From the NCBI RefSeq assembly GCF_014695775.1, contig NZ_JACJOX010000011.1:62001-126000 (forward strand): a DNA stretch of 64,000 nucleotides, given 5' to 3'. Position 1 is the stretch's first letter. Every line of letters begins with the position of its first letter. Origin of the DNA: Leptolyngbya sp. FACHB-60. GTDB lineage: Bacteria > Cyanobacteriota > Cyanobacteriia > Phormidesmidales > Phormidesmidaceae. Under the pieces are notes generated by a model that searched no databases, was not told where the DNA came from, and saw only the letters and a list, made by a program, of their open reading frames with translations. Positions 9,671 to 16,457 of this stretch are shown here, one piece after another. A program made the translations under genes and the position numbers.

Positions 9671-9804
9671 GTGCGATCGCAGATCTCTTGTAGGTTGGGT
9701 TGACGAAGGAACCCCAACAATCTCAGCGGCAGATGTTGGATTTCCTCCTGAGGGAGACGATTCGCGAACACTAGCTCAACCCAAAGCGACTAACTAAATT
9801 CCAC
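9671..9804 (+). repeat. dispersed palindromic element, copy 1
   Basis: Starts GTGCGATCGCAGATCTCTTG, contains TAGGTTGGGTTGACGAAGG, an inner CCCAACA arm and a distal CTCAACCC arm, and ends ACTAACTAAATTCCAC. The same order recurs at 12164, 13240, 14166 and 16012, each time at a gene boundary. Confidence 0.85.
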
Positions 9805-9829
9805 GGAGAGCTAAGCAAAGAGGTCTGTT

Positions 9830-10255
9830 ATGAATGTTCCATTTTCAGGTGGCTGCGCTTGCGGTGGCGTACGCTACGAGTGTCACAGTGCGCCTCTGGC
9901 CATGCTGAATTGTCATTGCAGTGATTGCCAACTATCTAGCGGAGCACCGTTCGCATCTGGCGTAGTCGTATCAACAGAGTCCATCAAAGTCACCGGCTCA
10001 CCAAAAGAATATTCTGTTCGCGCGTCAAGTGGCTCTCAGACAACGCGAAGTTTCTGCTCAAACTGCGGTAGCCCCTTGTTCACAACCGGCGAAGCGATGC
10101 CAGATTTCACATCCATACGCTTTACGACGTTTGACGACCAAAGCGATTTTTCTCCTGCACTGGACATTTGGACATCAAGCGCAGCCCCCTGGGTTTGCCT
10201 AAATGAGGAATTACCACACTTTTCGCAGTCCCCCTCACTGGGCACACAAGCGTAA
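9830..10255 (+). CDS. GFA/CENP-V domain zinc protein, copy 1
   Basis: The 141-residue product is a GFA-family protein, the fold of glutathione-dependent formaldehyde-activating enzyme, which binds two zinc ions. Visible ligands are C9-x-C11, the C28-x-C30-x2-C33 cluster and C76-x2-C79, all intact. Members act on glutathione adducts or have unknown roles. A second gene 5654 bases downstream differs by only six residues (13, 50, 77, 102, 119, 137). An AAAGAGGT ribosome site precedes the ATG. The stop lies within GCGTAAC, a heptamer like an integron R'' box. Its neighbours are unrelated single genes, so no pathway is implied. Confidence 0.9.
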   Translation: MNVPFSGGCACGGVRYECHSAPLAMLNCHCSDCQLSSGAPFASGVVVSTESIKVTGSPKEYSVRASSGSQTTRSFCSNCGSPLFTTGEAMPDFTSIRFTTFDDQSDFSPALDIWTSSAAPWVCLNEELPHFSQSPSLGTQA

Positions 10256-10731
10256 CGATGGCTCAACCTAACCTACTAACCGGGGTATTAGCCAGCACTT
10301 CTGACGGATAACACCCTCATTTTCCCTGCTTAACCCTCAAACTTGCTGAATAAAACCCCGAAATACAGAGCTTAACTGGCAGATTTGATGTTTAATTCCT
10401 TAAGAAGCGGGTGTTATCCAGCAAATCTAACGGATAATGCCGAGTATAGAGGGTCTTATCCAGCAGATCTGACACTTAATACATAGTTATTGCTTCAAAT
10501 TCTGAACCGATCGCCCCTTAATTTCCGATTACCGTCTTACTAAAAAGACATCGCAGGGTGAAGCAAGACAAAGTATTCGTTGCTCATCCATCACTATCGC
10601 GGAGATTTTCGTTCACCCCCGCAAGGAAAAGGATTGCAGATGACTACCCAGGTTGGACTGCGAGCGGCTAGATTGGTAGAGCAAAATCCAGCCTGAGCGC
10701 CAACCAGAACGTTACGTTAGAGAGGTGTTGT
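10256..10731 (+). other. intergenic region rich in short repeats
   Basis: No gene. It holds a half-copy of the dispersed element (CTCAACCTAACCTACTAACC at 10262-10281), three copies of a 25-base hairpin unit (10287-10311, 10414-10438, 10456-10480; core CAGCAAATCTAACGGATAA), and the 116-base duplicated block. Just before the next gene, CGTTACGTTAGAG around 10711-10723 resembles an R' box. Confidence 0.6.
10375..10490 (+). repeat. 116-bp duplicated block, copy 1
   Basis: Matches 14230-14345 over its full length without gaps at roughly 92 percent identity by eye. It carries two TTATCCAGCA(A/G)ATCT hairpin units. Non-coding. Confidence 0.9.
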
Positions 10732-11334
10732 ATGAAAGACCGGGACTATACGTTGATTCTTGACAAGAGCGGCAGCATGTCTACCTGCGATCAAGCAGGT
10801 GGAAAAAGCCGCTGGGACGCTGCTCAAGAATCGACTCTGGCACTGGCGCGGAAGTGTGAGCAGTTTGACCCAGATGGAATTACGGTTTATTTGTTCTCCA
10901 GTCGGTTCAAACGCTACGACGATGTGACTTCCAGCAAGGTAGAACAGATCTTCATGGAGAACGACCCCGTCGGAACCACCAATCTGACTGCGGTGCTGAT
11001 GGATGCTGTGAACAACTACTTCCAGCGCAAGGCGGCCGGAAAAACGAAACCAGCAGGTGAAACAATCTTGGTTGTGACGGATGGCGAACCGGACGATCGT
11101 CGATCGGTGATGGAAGTGATTATCGAAGCAACGCGCCAGATGGAGCGAGATGAGGAATTGGCGATCTCGTTTATCCAGGTAGGGACGGATTCTGGGGTTA
11201 CCAAGTTTCTTAAGGCATTGGATGAGCAGTTGGAAGGCGTGGGAGCCAAGTTCGACATTTGTGACACGATCACAATGGATGACATGGCGGACATGACCCT
11301 CGCGGAAGTATTGATGGATGCAGTGAGCGATTGA
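10732..11334 (+). CDS. von Willebrand factor type A domain protein
   Basis: The 200-residue product is a single VWA domain. The metal-ion-dependent adhesion site is complete: D11-x-S13-x-S15 in LDKSGSMS, a Thr in GTTNLTAV (about residue 83), and D117 in VVTDGEPDD. There is no signal peptide, so it should be cytosolic, as for TerY-like stress VWA proteins. GAGAGGTG gives a good ribosome site. The next gene starts one base after its stop, so the two are translated together. The VWA surface usually binds a partner via Mg; the downstream protein is the obvious candidate. Confidence 0.85.
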   Translation: MKDRDYTLILDKSGSMSTCDQAGGKSRWDAAQESTLALARKCEQFDPDGITVYLFSSRFKRYDDVTSSKVEQIFMENDPVGTTNLTAVLMDAVNNYFQRKAAGKTKPAGETILVVTDGEPDDRRSVMEVIIEATRQMERDEELAISFIQVGTDSGVTKFLKALDEQLEGVGAKFDICDTITMDDMADMTLAEVLMDAVSD

Positions 11335-11335
11335 T

Positions 11336-11908
11336 ATGGACGCGGTGGATAAACTGCTTGCCGATCTCAAAGCCGAAGCGGAAAAGCCAGAAACAGCGCA
11401 GACAAACTCAACTCCAGTCCGATCGGATACGGGGGCAATAGATACAGGGGCAACGGTGCGATCGCTTGATACCCTGTTGCAGGACCTTGATCAGGACACC
11501 CGGCAATCTGTTCAGACGAAATTGCTGCACCACTCGACTGAACCTGCCACCCGCCCAGTTCCGTCAAGCCACCCCGTTGAATCTGGATCAAATCCCTTGC
11601 TGACGGAGATGAAATCTCAGTATGAGGAACGCGATCGGGCAGCGGCGATGCAGCAACAGCAGGAACTCCAGGCTGCCGAGCAACGGCGGCAAAAACAAGC
11701 GCAGGAGAAGCAGCGACGACTGGAAGAACTCCGGCTCAAGCGGCGGGCGAAACTTTCTGGGCAAGCGCAGGCATGGCTGAAGCAACTTGAGCCCCGATCG
11801 ACCGAAGGACGCTGGTTTGAAGAGTTTGCCTGCGGATATGAGTCGCGGTTGGAAGCGGCGCTCGACTACTTGGAGGCGCTACACTCCGTTGGCGGTCAGC
11901 CTGGTTGA
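11336..11908 (+). CDS. coiled-coil partner of the VWA protein, function unknown
   Basis: The 190-residue product starts MDAVDKLLADLKAEAEK, has a low-complexity Thr/Ser/Pro middle (about 20-85), then a long charged glutamine/arginine-rich helix (about 95-145) and a short globular end with WLKQLEPRSTEGRWFEEFACGYESRLEAALDYLEAL. The repeated words DKLLADL and DTLLQDL near the N-terminus could be docking motifs. It begins one base after the VWA gene ends, so they are almost certainly co-translated. After the stop a different frame continues openly for about 60 bases with a helix-like LVEAMLRNQEAQQEAM, hinting that the native C-terminus was lost by a frameshift. Confidence 0.7.
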   Translation: MDAVDKLLADLKAEAEKPETAQTNSTPVRSDTGAIDTGATVRSLDTLLQDLDQDTRQSVQTKLLHHSTEPATRPVPSSHPVESGSNPLLTEMKSQYEERDRAAAMQQQQELQAAEQRRQKQAQEKQRRLEELRLKRRAKLSGQAQAWLKQLEPRSTEGRWFEEFACGYESRLEAALDYLEALHSVGGQPG

Positions 11909-12245
11909 GGCGATGTTGCGGAACCAGGAAGCGCAGCAGGAAGCAATGTTATCTTGCTGAGTCGGTTGCTGGGGCAGAGGAGACGCAGGGCGAGGGAGCC
12001 AGATAGCAGATTTAGAATATGGATGAACGGTGAAATTCTACACCGCATAGATAGAAGTGTATGAAACGAGCCGTGTATATCCGACATTCCGCAGGTTGAC
12101 GATTATTTTTTCTTGTGCATGGCCTGAGGCAATAGCTGAAAGCCTTTCTGCCAGGGGGTTTTAGTGCGATCGCAGATCTCTTGTAGGTTGGGTTGAGCTA
12201 GCTAACCCAACCTACTAACTTCTTCACTGCTTCAATTTAGGTTGG
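11909..12245 (+). other. intergenic region with an element copy
   Basis: No supported ORF apart from the short frame-shifted continuation noted above. The right half contains the short element copy at 12164-12230, and the beta-lactamase ATG comes directly after it. Confidence 0.5.
12164..12230 (+). repeat. dispersed palindromic element, short copy 2
   Basis: GTGCGATCGCAGATCTCTTG followed by an almost perfect palindrome, GTAGGTTGGGTT, short loop, AACCCAACCTAC, then TAACTTC. Lacks the middle part of the longer copies. Confidence 0.85.
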
Positions 12246-13217
12246 ATGATTCGAGCAACCATTAAAAGCGTTTGGCTTTGTGTATTTTGTTTTTCTTTAC
12301 TGACTACTGGCTGCACGAGCAACAATTCCAGCAACAGAGCAGACAACCAAAACAGTCAGACAGATCCACTAGAAGAGGTTGTGGCATCTAATGCAAATAA
12401 CGAATTACGCAATCAAATTGGACAAATATCTCAGGCTGCTCAAGGGCGTGTCGGGGTTACAGTTACAGTACTAGAAACCGGGGAATCAGTTACTTTGAAT
12501 GGAGATCAGCAATTTCCAATGCAAAGTGTTTACAAGTTTCCCATCGCAATGGCTGTACTGGCTCAGATCGATCAAGGAAAGTTGAGACTAGAGCAGCAGG
12601 TTCGTGTTGAAGCCAGCGATTTCGTTTCAGACCTTCAGCACAGTCCAATTCGAGATGAGAACCCGCAAGGGGTGGAACTGAGCCTAGCTGAACTGCTGAA
12701 ATACATGGTATCTGAAAGTGATGGGACAGCTTGTGATGTGCTGTTAAAGCTAGTTGGTGGACCAGAGGTCGTCACTCAGCATTTGCGTAACCTCGGTGTA
12801 AATGGCATTGTTGTTGCCAACACGGAAAAGGAAATCGGCCAAGACAAAGCCGTGCAGTACCGCAACTATGCTACACCTGATGGGGCAGTCGCCTTATTGC
12901 GTACCTTGCATGAAGGGCTAGGGCTTTCAGAATCTAGCCAAGCGTTATTACTACAGTTGATGACCGAGACACCTACAGGTCTACAACGTATTAAAGGACT
13001 GTTGCCTGATGGGACAGTGGTAGCACATAAAACTGGTACGTCGCGCACCGTTGATGGAGTGACGGCCGCAACAAATGATGTGGGACTTGTGACGCTACCG
13101 AATGGGCAGCATTTAGCAATCGCAGTTTTCGTTTCAGATTCGACGGCCAACGATACGATACGCGAAGAAGTGATAGCAAAGGTTGCGCGAGCAGCATGGG
13201 ATGAATGGAGCAAATAG
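12246..13217 (+). CDS. class A beta-lactamase, PER/A2-like, predicted lipoprotein
   Basis: The 323-residue product hydrolyses beta-lactams. Catalytic motifs are present: S94-V-Y-K97, S158-D-G160, an E-rich omega segment with TEKEIG (E194 or E196) and downstream QYRNY, and HKTGTS near residue 260. SDG instead of SDN, the ACD after it and the QYxN pattern point to the PER/CfxA-like A2 branch rather than TEM-like enzymes. The N-terminus has a hydrophobic helix ending LLTTGC with Cys23, a plausible lipobox, followed by an Asn/Ser-rich linker, so it is probably anchored in a membrane facing the periplasm. Only a weak AGG precedes the ATG. It stands alone between two copies of the dispersed element. 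Substrate range cannot be read from the sequence. Confidence 0.93.
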   Translation: MIRATIKSVWLCVFCFSLLTTGCTSNNSSNRADNQNSQTDPLEEVVASNANNELRNQIGQISQAAQGRVGVTVTVLETGESVTLNGDQQFPMQSVYKFPIAMAVLAQIDQGKLRLEQQVRVEASDFVSDLQHSPIRDENPQGVELSLAELLKYMVSESDGTACDVLLKLVGGPEVVTQHLRNLGVNGIVVANTEKEIGQDKAVQYRNYATPDGAVALLRTLHEGLGLSESSQALLLQLMTETPTGLQRIKGLLPDGTVVAHKTGTSRTVDGVTAATNDVGLVTLPNGQHLAIAVFVSDSTANDTIREEVIAKVARAAWDEWSK

Positions 13218-13239
13218 GCACAGAACAGTACTGCAATTA

Positions 13240-13371
13240 GTGCGATCGCAGATCTCTTGTAGGTTGGATTAACGAAGGAAACCCAACAATCTCAGCGGCA
13301 GGTGTCAGGTTTTCCCTAAGGGAGACGCTTCACGAACGCTAGCCCAACCCAACCTACTAACTAGATTCCAC
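13240..13371 (+). repeat. dispersed palindromic element, copy 3
   Basis: Full-length copy directly after the beta-lactamase gene: GTGCGATCGCAGATCTCTTG, TAGGTTGGATTAACGAAGG, inner CCCAACA, GGGAGACGCTTCACGAACGC, CCCAACCCAACCTAC, ending ACTAGATTCCAC. Confidence 0.9.
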
Positions 13372-13494
13372 TATTCAGTAGCGTTAGCGAAGACCTCTAT
13401 ATAAATCAAAGAGAAAAATTGGTTCTCCTTTAAAGAGAGTGATAGATTGGCTTGAGATGGTCGATTAGAAAAAATAAAGTTTTAGGAGGATACT

Positions 13495-14166
13495 TTGTAT
13501 TACTTAATCTTCTTCATAAGCCTTTTTATAGGATTAATTTTGGTTTTTAAACCTGTCTTTGTTGACCCCAAATCAAATGTGAGAATTAAAGGTATAGACG
13601 AGCATGATAAAAGTATTTATATTGCATTTGCCATATCGTTGCTGATTCTGATCCCTATACTTTCACCTTCATTCTCATTCTTGATTCCACTGATATTTTT
13701 TGGATCAACGCTGTTTCAACCGGTTCGCGAGTTAACTAGACCGCTGTTAAAGGGGTTTGCAATAGTTCTAAAACGTCATTCCATTCGACCTTTCCACTGT
13801 ATAGCCTGCAAAAAACCTCTTGCAAAGTCAAGTGCTCCAGTTAATTCTTTGACAGATAAGGAACAGTTAGCATCAGAAATTGGGAGTATTGACTTTGAAG
13901 TTTGGTACTGTACGATTTGTTGCTCTGAGCCTATCCAAAACTCTATGCATTTGCGAGCATACATAGATTCATCAAATGATTTCCGATTATGCTCTAGTTG
14001 TGACGAAGTAACTATGGTCAAGACCTCTTCTAGGGTTTTGGAAAAAGCGACAGCTGAAACTGAAGGGCAGGAATTGTTTACTTATGCTTGTCAGTATTGC
14101 CAAGCAGAGAAAACAGAAATAAAGATAATTCCTAGAGTAAGCGATGGTGGCGGAGGTGGAGGCTAG
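13495..14166 (+). CDS. membrane protein with cytosolic zinc-ribbon cysteines and Gly-rich tail
   Basis: The 223-residue product starts at TTG 13495 behind a near-perfect AGGAGG five bases away, which decides the start. Residues 1-20 form a membrane helix, and about 44-75 form one or two more. The rest carries four paired cysteine motifs: C-x2-C in FHCIACKK, C-x2-CC in WYCTICCSE, C-x2-C in LCSSCDE and C-x2-C in YACQYCQAE, enough for two zinc ribbons. The C-terminus is GGGGGG. The gene is AT-rich compared with core genes. I do not recognise a family, and the tail resembles those of TPM-type membrane proteins only superficially. Confidence 0.65.
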   Translation: MYYLIFFISLFIGLILVFKPVFVDPKSNVRIKGIDEHDKSIYIAFAISLLILIPILSPSFSFLIPLIFFGSTLFQPVRELTRPLLKGFAIVLKRHSIRPFHCIACKKPLAKSSAPVNSLTDKEQLASEIGSIDFEVWYCTICCSEPIQNSMHLRAYIDSSNDFRLCSSCDEVTMVKTSSRVLEKATAETEGQELFTYACQYCQAEKTEIKIIPRVSDGGGGGG

Positions 14167-14232
14167 TGCGATCGCAAATCTCTTGTAGGTTAGGTTTCCT
14201 ACGTCAACCCAACCTACTAACTAAATTCCACT
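14166..14232 (+). repeat. dispersed palindromic element, short copy 4
   Basis: GTGCGATCGCAAATCTCTTG then TAGGTTAGGTTTCCTACGTCAACCCAACCTAC and ACTAAATTCCAC. It begins on the last base of the preceding stop codon and abuts the second 116-base block. Confidence 0.85.
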
Positions 14233-14345
14233 GGCAGATTTGATGTTTAATTTCTTAAGAAGCGGGTGTTGTCCAGCAAATCTAACAGATAATGCTGAGC
14301 ATGAAGGGACTTATCCAGCAGATCTGACACTTAATACATAGTTAT
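14230..14345 (+). repeat. 116-bp duplicated block, copy 2
   Basis: Same length and orientation as 10375-10490 with about nine substitutions. Contains the paired TTRTCCAGCA(A/G)ATCT hairpin units. Confidence 0.9.
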
Positions 14346-14404
14346 GCCTCGATAAAAGAAATGTGTAACCTTGAAGAAAGGAAGTGTAAGTAGAGGAGAA
14401 ATCC

Positions 14405-14803
14405 GTGATCGGAAGGGATCAGGTGATGAAGGTACTGGGGAGGTTACTAAGTAGTGGACCTATCGACCATTTACCTAGGAAGTTCTCTGATACTGAGCTG
14501 CTTATGGCGTTAGCAGCATCGAGTTTTAACGCAAAGCAAGAATACTCTGAGAAAGAGGTTAATGATCATCTCGTAGACTGGCTGAAAGGATTTACAGATC
14601 CAACTGGCTTAGATCATGTCACGGTACGGCGTTACCTAATTGACCTGAAATTTTTCCTCAGAAATCCATCCGGCTCATCCTACTGGATGAATGAAGCAGT
14701 AATAGCATTGGTCTTAGAGCCAGAAGCCAGAACCGTTCATCCCTGTGATGTTTTGGCTGAGGTACAACGTCAACGAGAAGAGAGAAAACGTAGCAATGAA
14801 TAA
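14405..14803 (+). CDS. DUF2087 domain protein, putative regulator
   Basis: The 132-residue product starts at GTG 14405 after a GAGGAG ribosome site. The pattern LPRKFSDTELLMALAASSF, then YSEKEVNDHL, VTVRRYLIDLKFFLRNPSG and SYW is the winged-helix-like DUF2087 domain, often found attached to or near MarR/ArsR-type regulators. A basic tail follows. The next gene, a GNAT acetyltransferase, begins five bases after its stop, so they are one unit; it may regulate or be modified by that partner. The stop overlaps ATAACAAG, similar to the start of an attC site, but no such site follows. Confidence 0.75.
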   Translation: MIGRDQVMKVLGRLLSSGPIDHLPRKFSDTELLMALAASSFNAKQEYSEKEVNDHLVDWLKGFTDPTGLDHVTVRRYLIDLKFFLRNPSGSSYWMNEAVIALVLEPEARTVHPCDVLAEVQRQREERKRSNE

Positions 14804-14808
14804 CAAGC

Positions 14809-15351
14809 ATGAATGAGTTAGCAGGTTTTGCTTCAAATCTTCCTGGTTACTCGGCAAAGCTCCTCGAACTTGGGGATGCGGCAGTGCTGCAAAGCCTCTA
14901 CGAACAATGCACGGAGTTTGCTCTTCTAACCGATGGTCAACCGCCTTCACCGACGGCAGCACGTGATGAATTTGATGCTGTGCCAGATGGAAAAATGACA
15001 GAGGACAAATACATTGTGGGGTTGTTCGATCCAAAGAATGAGCTGATCGGGATGATTGAATCGATTCGACACTACCCAGACAATCAAACATGGTGGTTAG
15101 GGTTAATGATGTTGAGTCCCCAGCAACGAGGTCAAGGATTAGGTTCAAAGTTTTATCAGGCGTTTGAAAATTGGGTATCAGCACAGGGAGTCAAGCAAGT
15201 ATCATTGTCTGCGATTGAAGCCAACGAGTTAGGCTTACAGTTTTGGAAAAGCTTGGGATTTGAGGTTATCCGCAAGACAGAACCTCGACAATTTGGCAAT
15301 AAAATTCATGCAGTTTATGTGATGAGTCGTCCTGTAGCAGCGACGGCATAA
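14809..15351 (+). CDS. GNAT-family N-acetyltransferase
   Basis: The 180-residue product has the GNAT fold: an acetyl-CoA pyrophosphate loop QQRGQGLGSKF (about residues 104-114) after the strand WWLGLMMLSP, and a C-terminal ANELGLQFWKSLGFEVIRK typical of motif B. It should transfer an acetyl group to an amine; the acceptor is not predictable. It is translationally close to the DUF2087 gene upstream. Its TAA stop is inside the R'' box of an attC-like site that follows, the classic position in an integron gene cassette. Confidence 0.9.
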   Translation: MNELAGFASNLPGYSAKLLELGDAAVLQSLYEQCTEFALLTDGQPPSPTAARDEFDAVPDGKMTEDKYIVGLFDPKNELIGMIESIRHYPDNQTWWLGLMMLSPQQRGQGLGSKFYQAFENWVSAQGVKQVSLSAIEANELGLQFWKSLGFEVIRKTEPRQFGNKIHAVYVMSRPVAATA

Positions 15352-15434
15352 CAATCCGCTTGCCCACCGACCGTATTAAGATAGTTGCTTGAGAACGAAA
15401 GGTTACCAGCGGTGGGTGAAGCGGAACGTTAGGC
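15346..15434 (+). other. integron attC-like recombination site
   Basis: GCATAAC (R'', 15346-15352) and GTTAGGC (R', 15428-15434) are complementary at six of seven positions, and R' fits GTTRRRY. Inside, TCCGCTT (15355-15361) pairs perfectly with AAGCGGA (15419-15425), and CCCACCG with CGGTGGG, separated by one base on one side and two on the other, giving the unpaired extrahelical base typical of attC hairpins. Total 89 bases with a variable central loop. The stop of the GNAT gene lies in R''. No T-run follows, so it is not a normal terminator. Confidence 0.75.
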
Positions 15435-15483
15435 TTTAAAGATCTCAATAGACTCCACGAAGAGCCAAGCAAAGAGGTCTTTT

Positions 15484-15909
15484 ATGAATGTTCCATTTTC
15501 AGGTGGCTGCGCTTGTGGTGCCGTACGCTACGAGTGTCACAGTGCGCCTCTGGCAATGCTGAATTGTCATTGCAGTGATTGCCAACTATCTAGCGGAGCA
15601 CCGTTCGCATCTGGCGTAGTCGTATCAACAAAGTCAATCAAGGTCACCGGCTCACCAAAAGAATACTCTGTTCGCGCGTCAAGTGGCTCTCAGACAACGC
15701 GAAGTTTCTGCCCGAACTGCGGTAGTCCCCTATTCACAACCGGCGAAGCGATGCCAGATTTCACATCCATACGCTTTACAACGTTTGACGAGCAAAGCGA
15801 TTTCTCCCCTGCGCTAGACATTTGGACATCAAGCGCAGCCTCCTGGGTTTGCCTGAATGAGGAATTGCCACACTTTTCCCAGTCCCCCTCACCGGGCACA
15901 CAAGCGTAA
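15484..15909 (+). CDS. GFA/CENP-V domain zinc protein, copy 2
   Basis: Same length as the gene at 9830 and about 96 percent identical in protein, with all zinc-binding cysteines (C9, C11, C28, C30, C33, C76, C79) kept. The substitutions are G13A, E50K, S77P, D102E, P119S and L137P. About 35 bases of 5' flank (from CCACG through the AAAGAGGT ribosome site) are also shared, but the sequence further upstream differs: here it is the attC-like site, there the dispersed element. So the duplicated unit is gene plus leader. Both copies look functional. As before the stop sits in GCGTAAC. Confidence 0.9.
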   Translation: MNVPFSGGCACGAVRYECHSAPLAMLNCHCSDCQLSSGAPFASGVVVSTKSIKVTGSPKEYSVRASSGSQTTRSFCPNCGSPLFTTGEAMPDFTSIRFTTFDEQSDFSPALDIWTSSAASWVCLNEELPHFSQSPSPGTQA

Positions 15910-16457
15910 CGATATATACCTTTGGTGCCCGATGGGCTGAACCAAATTGAGTTGCAAAGCAAAGATACTGCTTTGATATTCCTTTAAACCTTCACCGAAG
16001 ATACTCGTATAGAGCGATCGCAAATCTCTTATAGGTTGGGTTGACGAAGGAAACCCAACAAGCTCCGAAGGATTTGACTGCCAACCCGCTACGCTAGCTC
16101 AACTCAACCTACTAACTCTGTTAATATTTCAGGTTGAATTGCTATGCAATCCCTTGAGAACGACGACAAGCCAAGGTCACATCCCAGTGCATTGTCTAAA
16201 AAAGAAAACAGCATTCAATCCCAAGACATTAGTTTGTGAAGCTTTTTAAAGCATAGAAGTATTTTTCCTGGTTATATAAAGACGTCGTGTTTAAGTACTT
16301 ATACACAGGGGCAGCAATCCATACTGCCTCTGTTGCTACTTCAACTCGATCGTATTATCAGCCTCTTGATAATTCTCCTTCCTCAAGGAGAAAGCAGGGA
16401 ACATCGCAAACTCGCGCCTTGAAAGATTAGCAACCGCTGTAATTAGGAGCCTTTAAA
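15910..16457 (+). other. intergenic region with an element copy
   Basis: No gene supported. Holds the last copy of the dispersed element (16012-16118) and a short TTATCA...TGATAA palindrome near 16356. A TAGGAG ribosome site closes the region before the next gene. Confidence 0.5.
16012..16118 (+). repeat. dispersed palindromic element, copy 5
   Basis: AGAGCGATCGCAAATCTCTTATAGGTTGGG..., inner CCCAACA, and a distal AACTCAACCTACTAACT arm. More diverged than copies 1 and 3. Marks the right edge of the cassette-like region. Confidence 0.8.

Noticed and set aside
12246..13217. Penicillin-binding carboxypeptidase instead of beta-lactamase
   Set aside because: Spacing of SVYK, SDG and KTG, the omega-loop Glu region and total length are those of class A beta-lactamases.
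14795..14812. attC site between the DUF2087 and GNAT genes
   Set aside because: An R''-like ATAACAAG overlaps the stop, but only five bases separate the genes, so no site can fit.
15346..15434. Ordinary rho-independent terminator
   Set aside because: The loop is over 40 bases and no T-run follows; the arm layout fits attC better.
9830..15909. GFA duplication as an assembly error
   Set aside because: The copies differ at six residues and several silent sites and have different flanks, so they are real distinct loci.
9671..16118. Reading the TAGGTTGGGTT elements themselves as attC sites or IS ends
   Set aside because: They have symmetrical long arms without RYYYAAC/GTTRRRY boxes at the ends, no target duplications, and no transposase inside.
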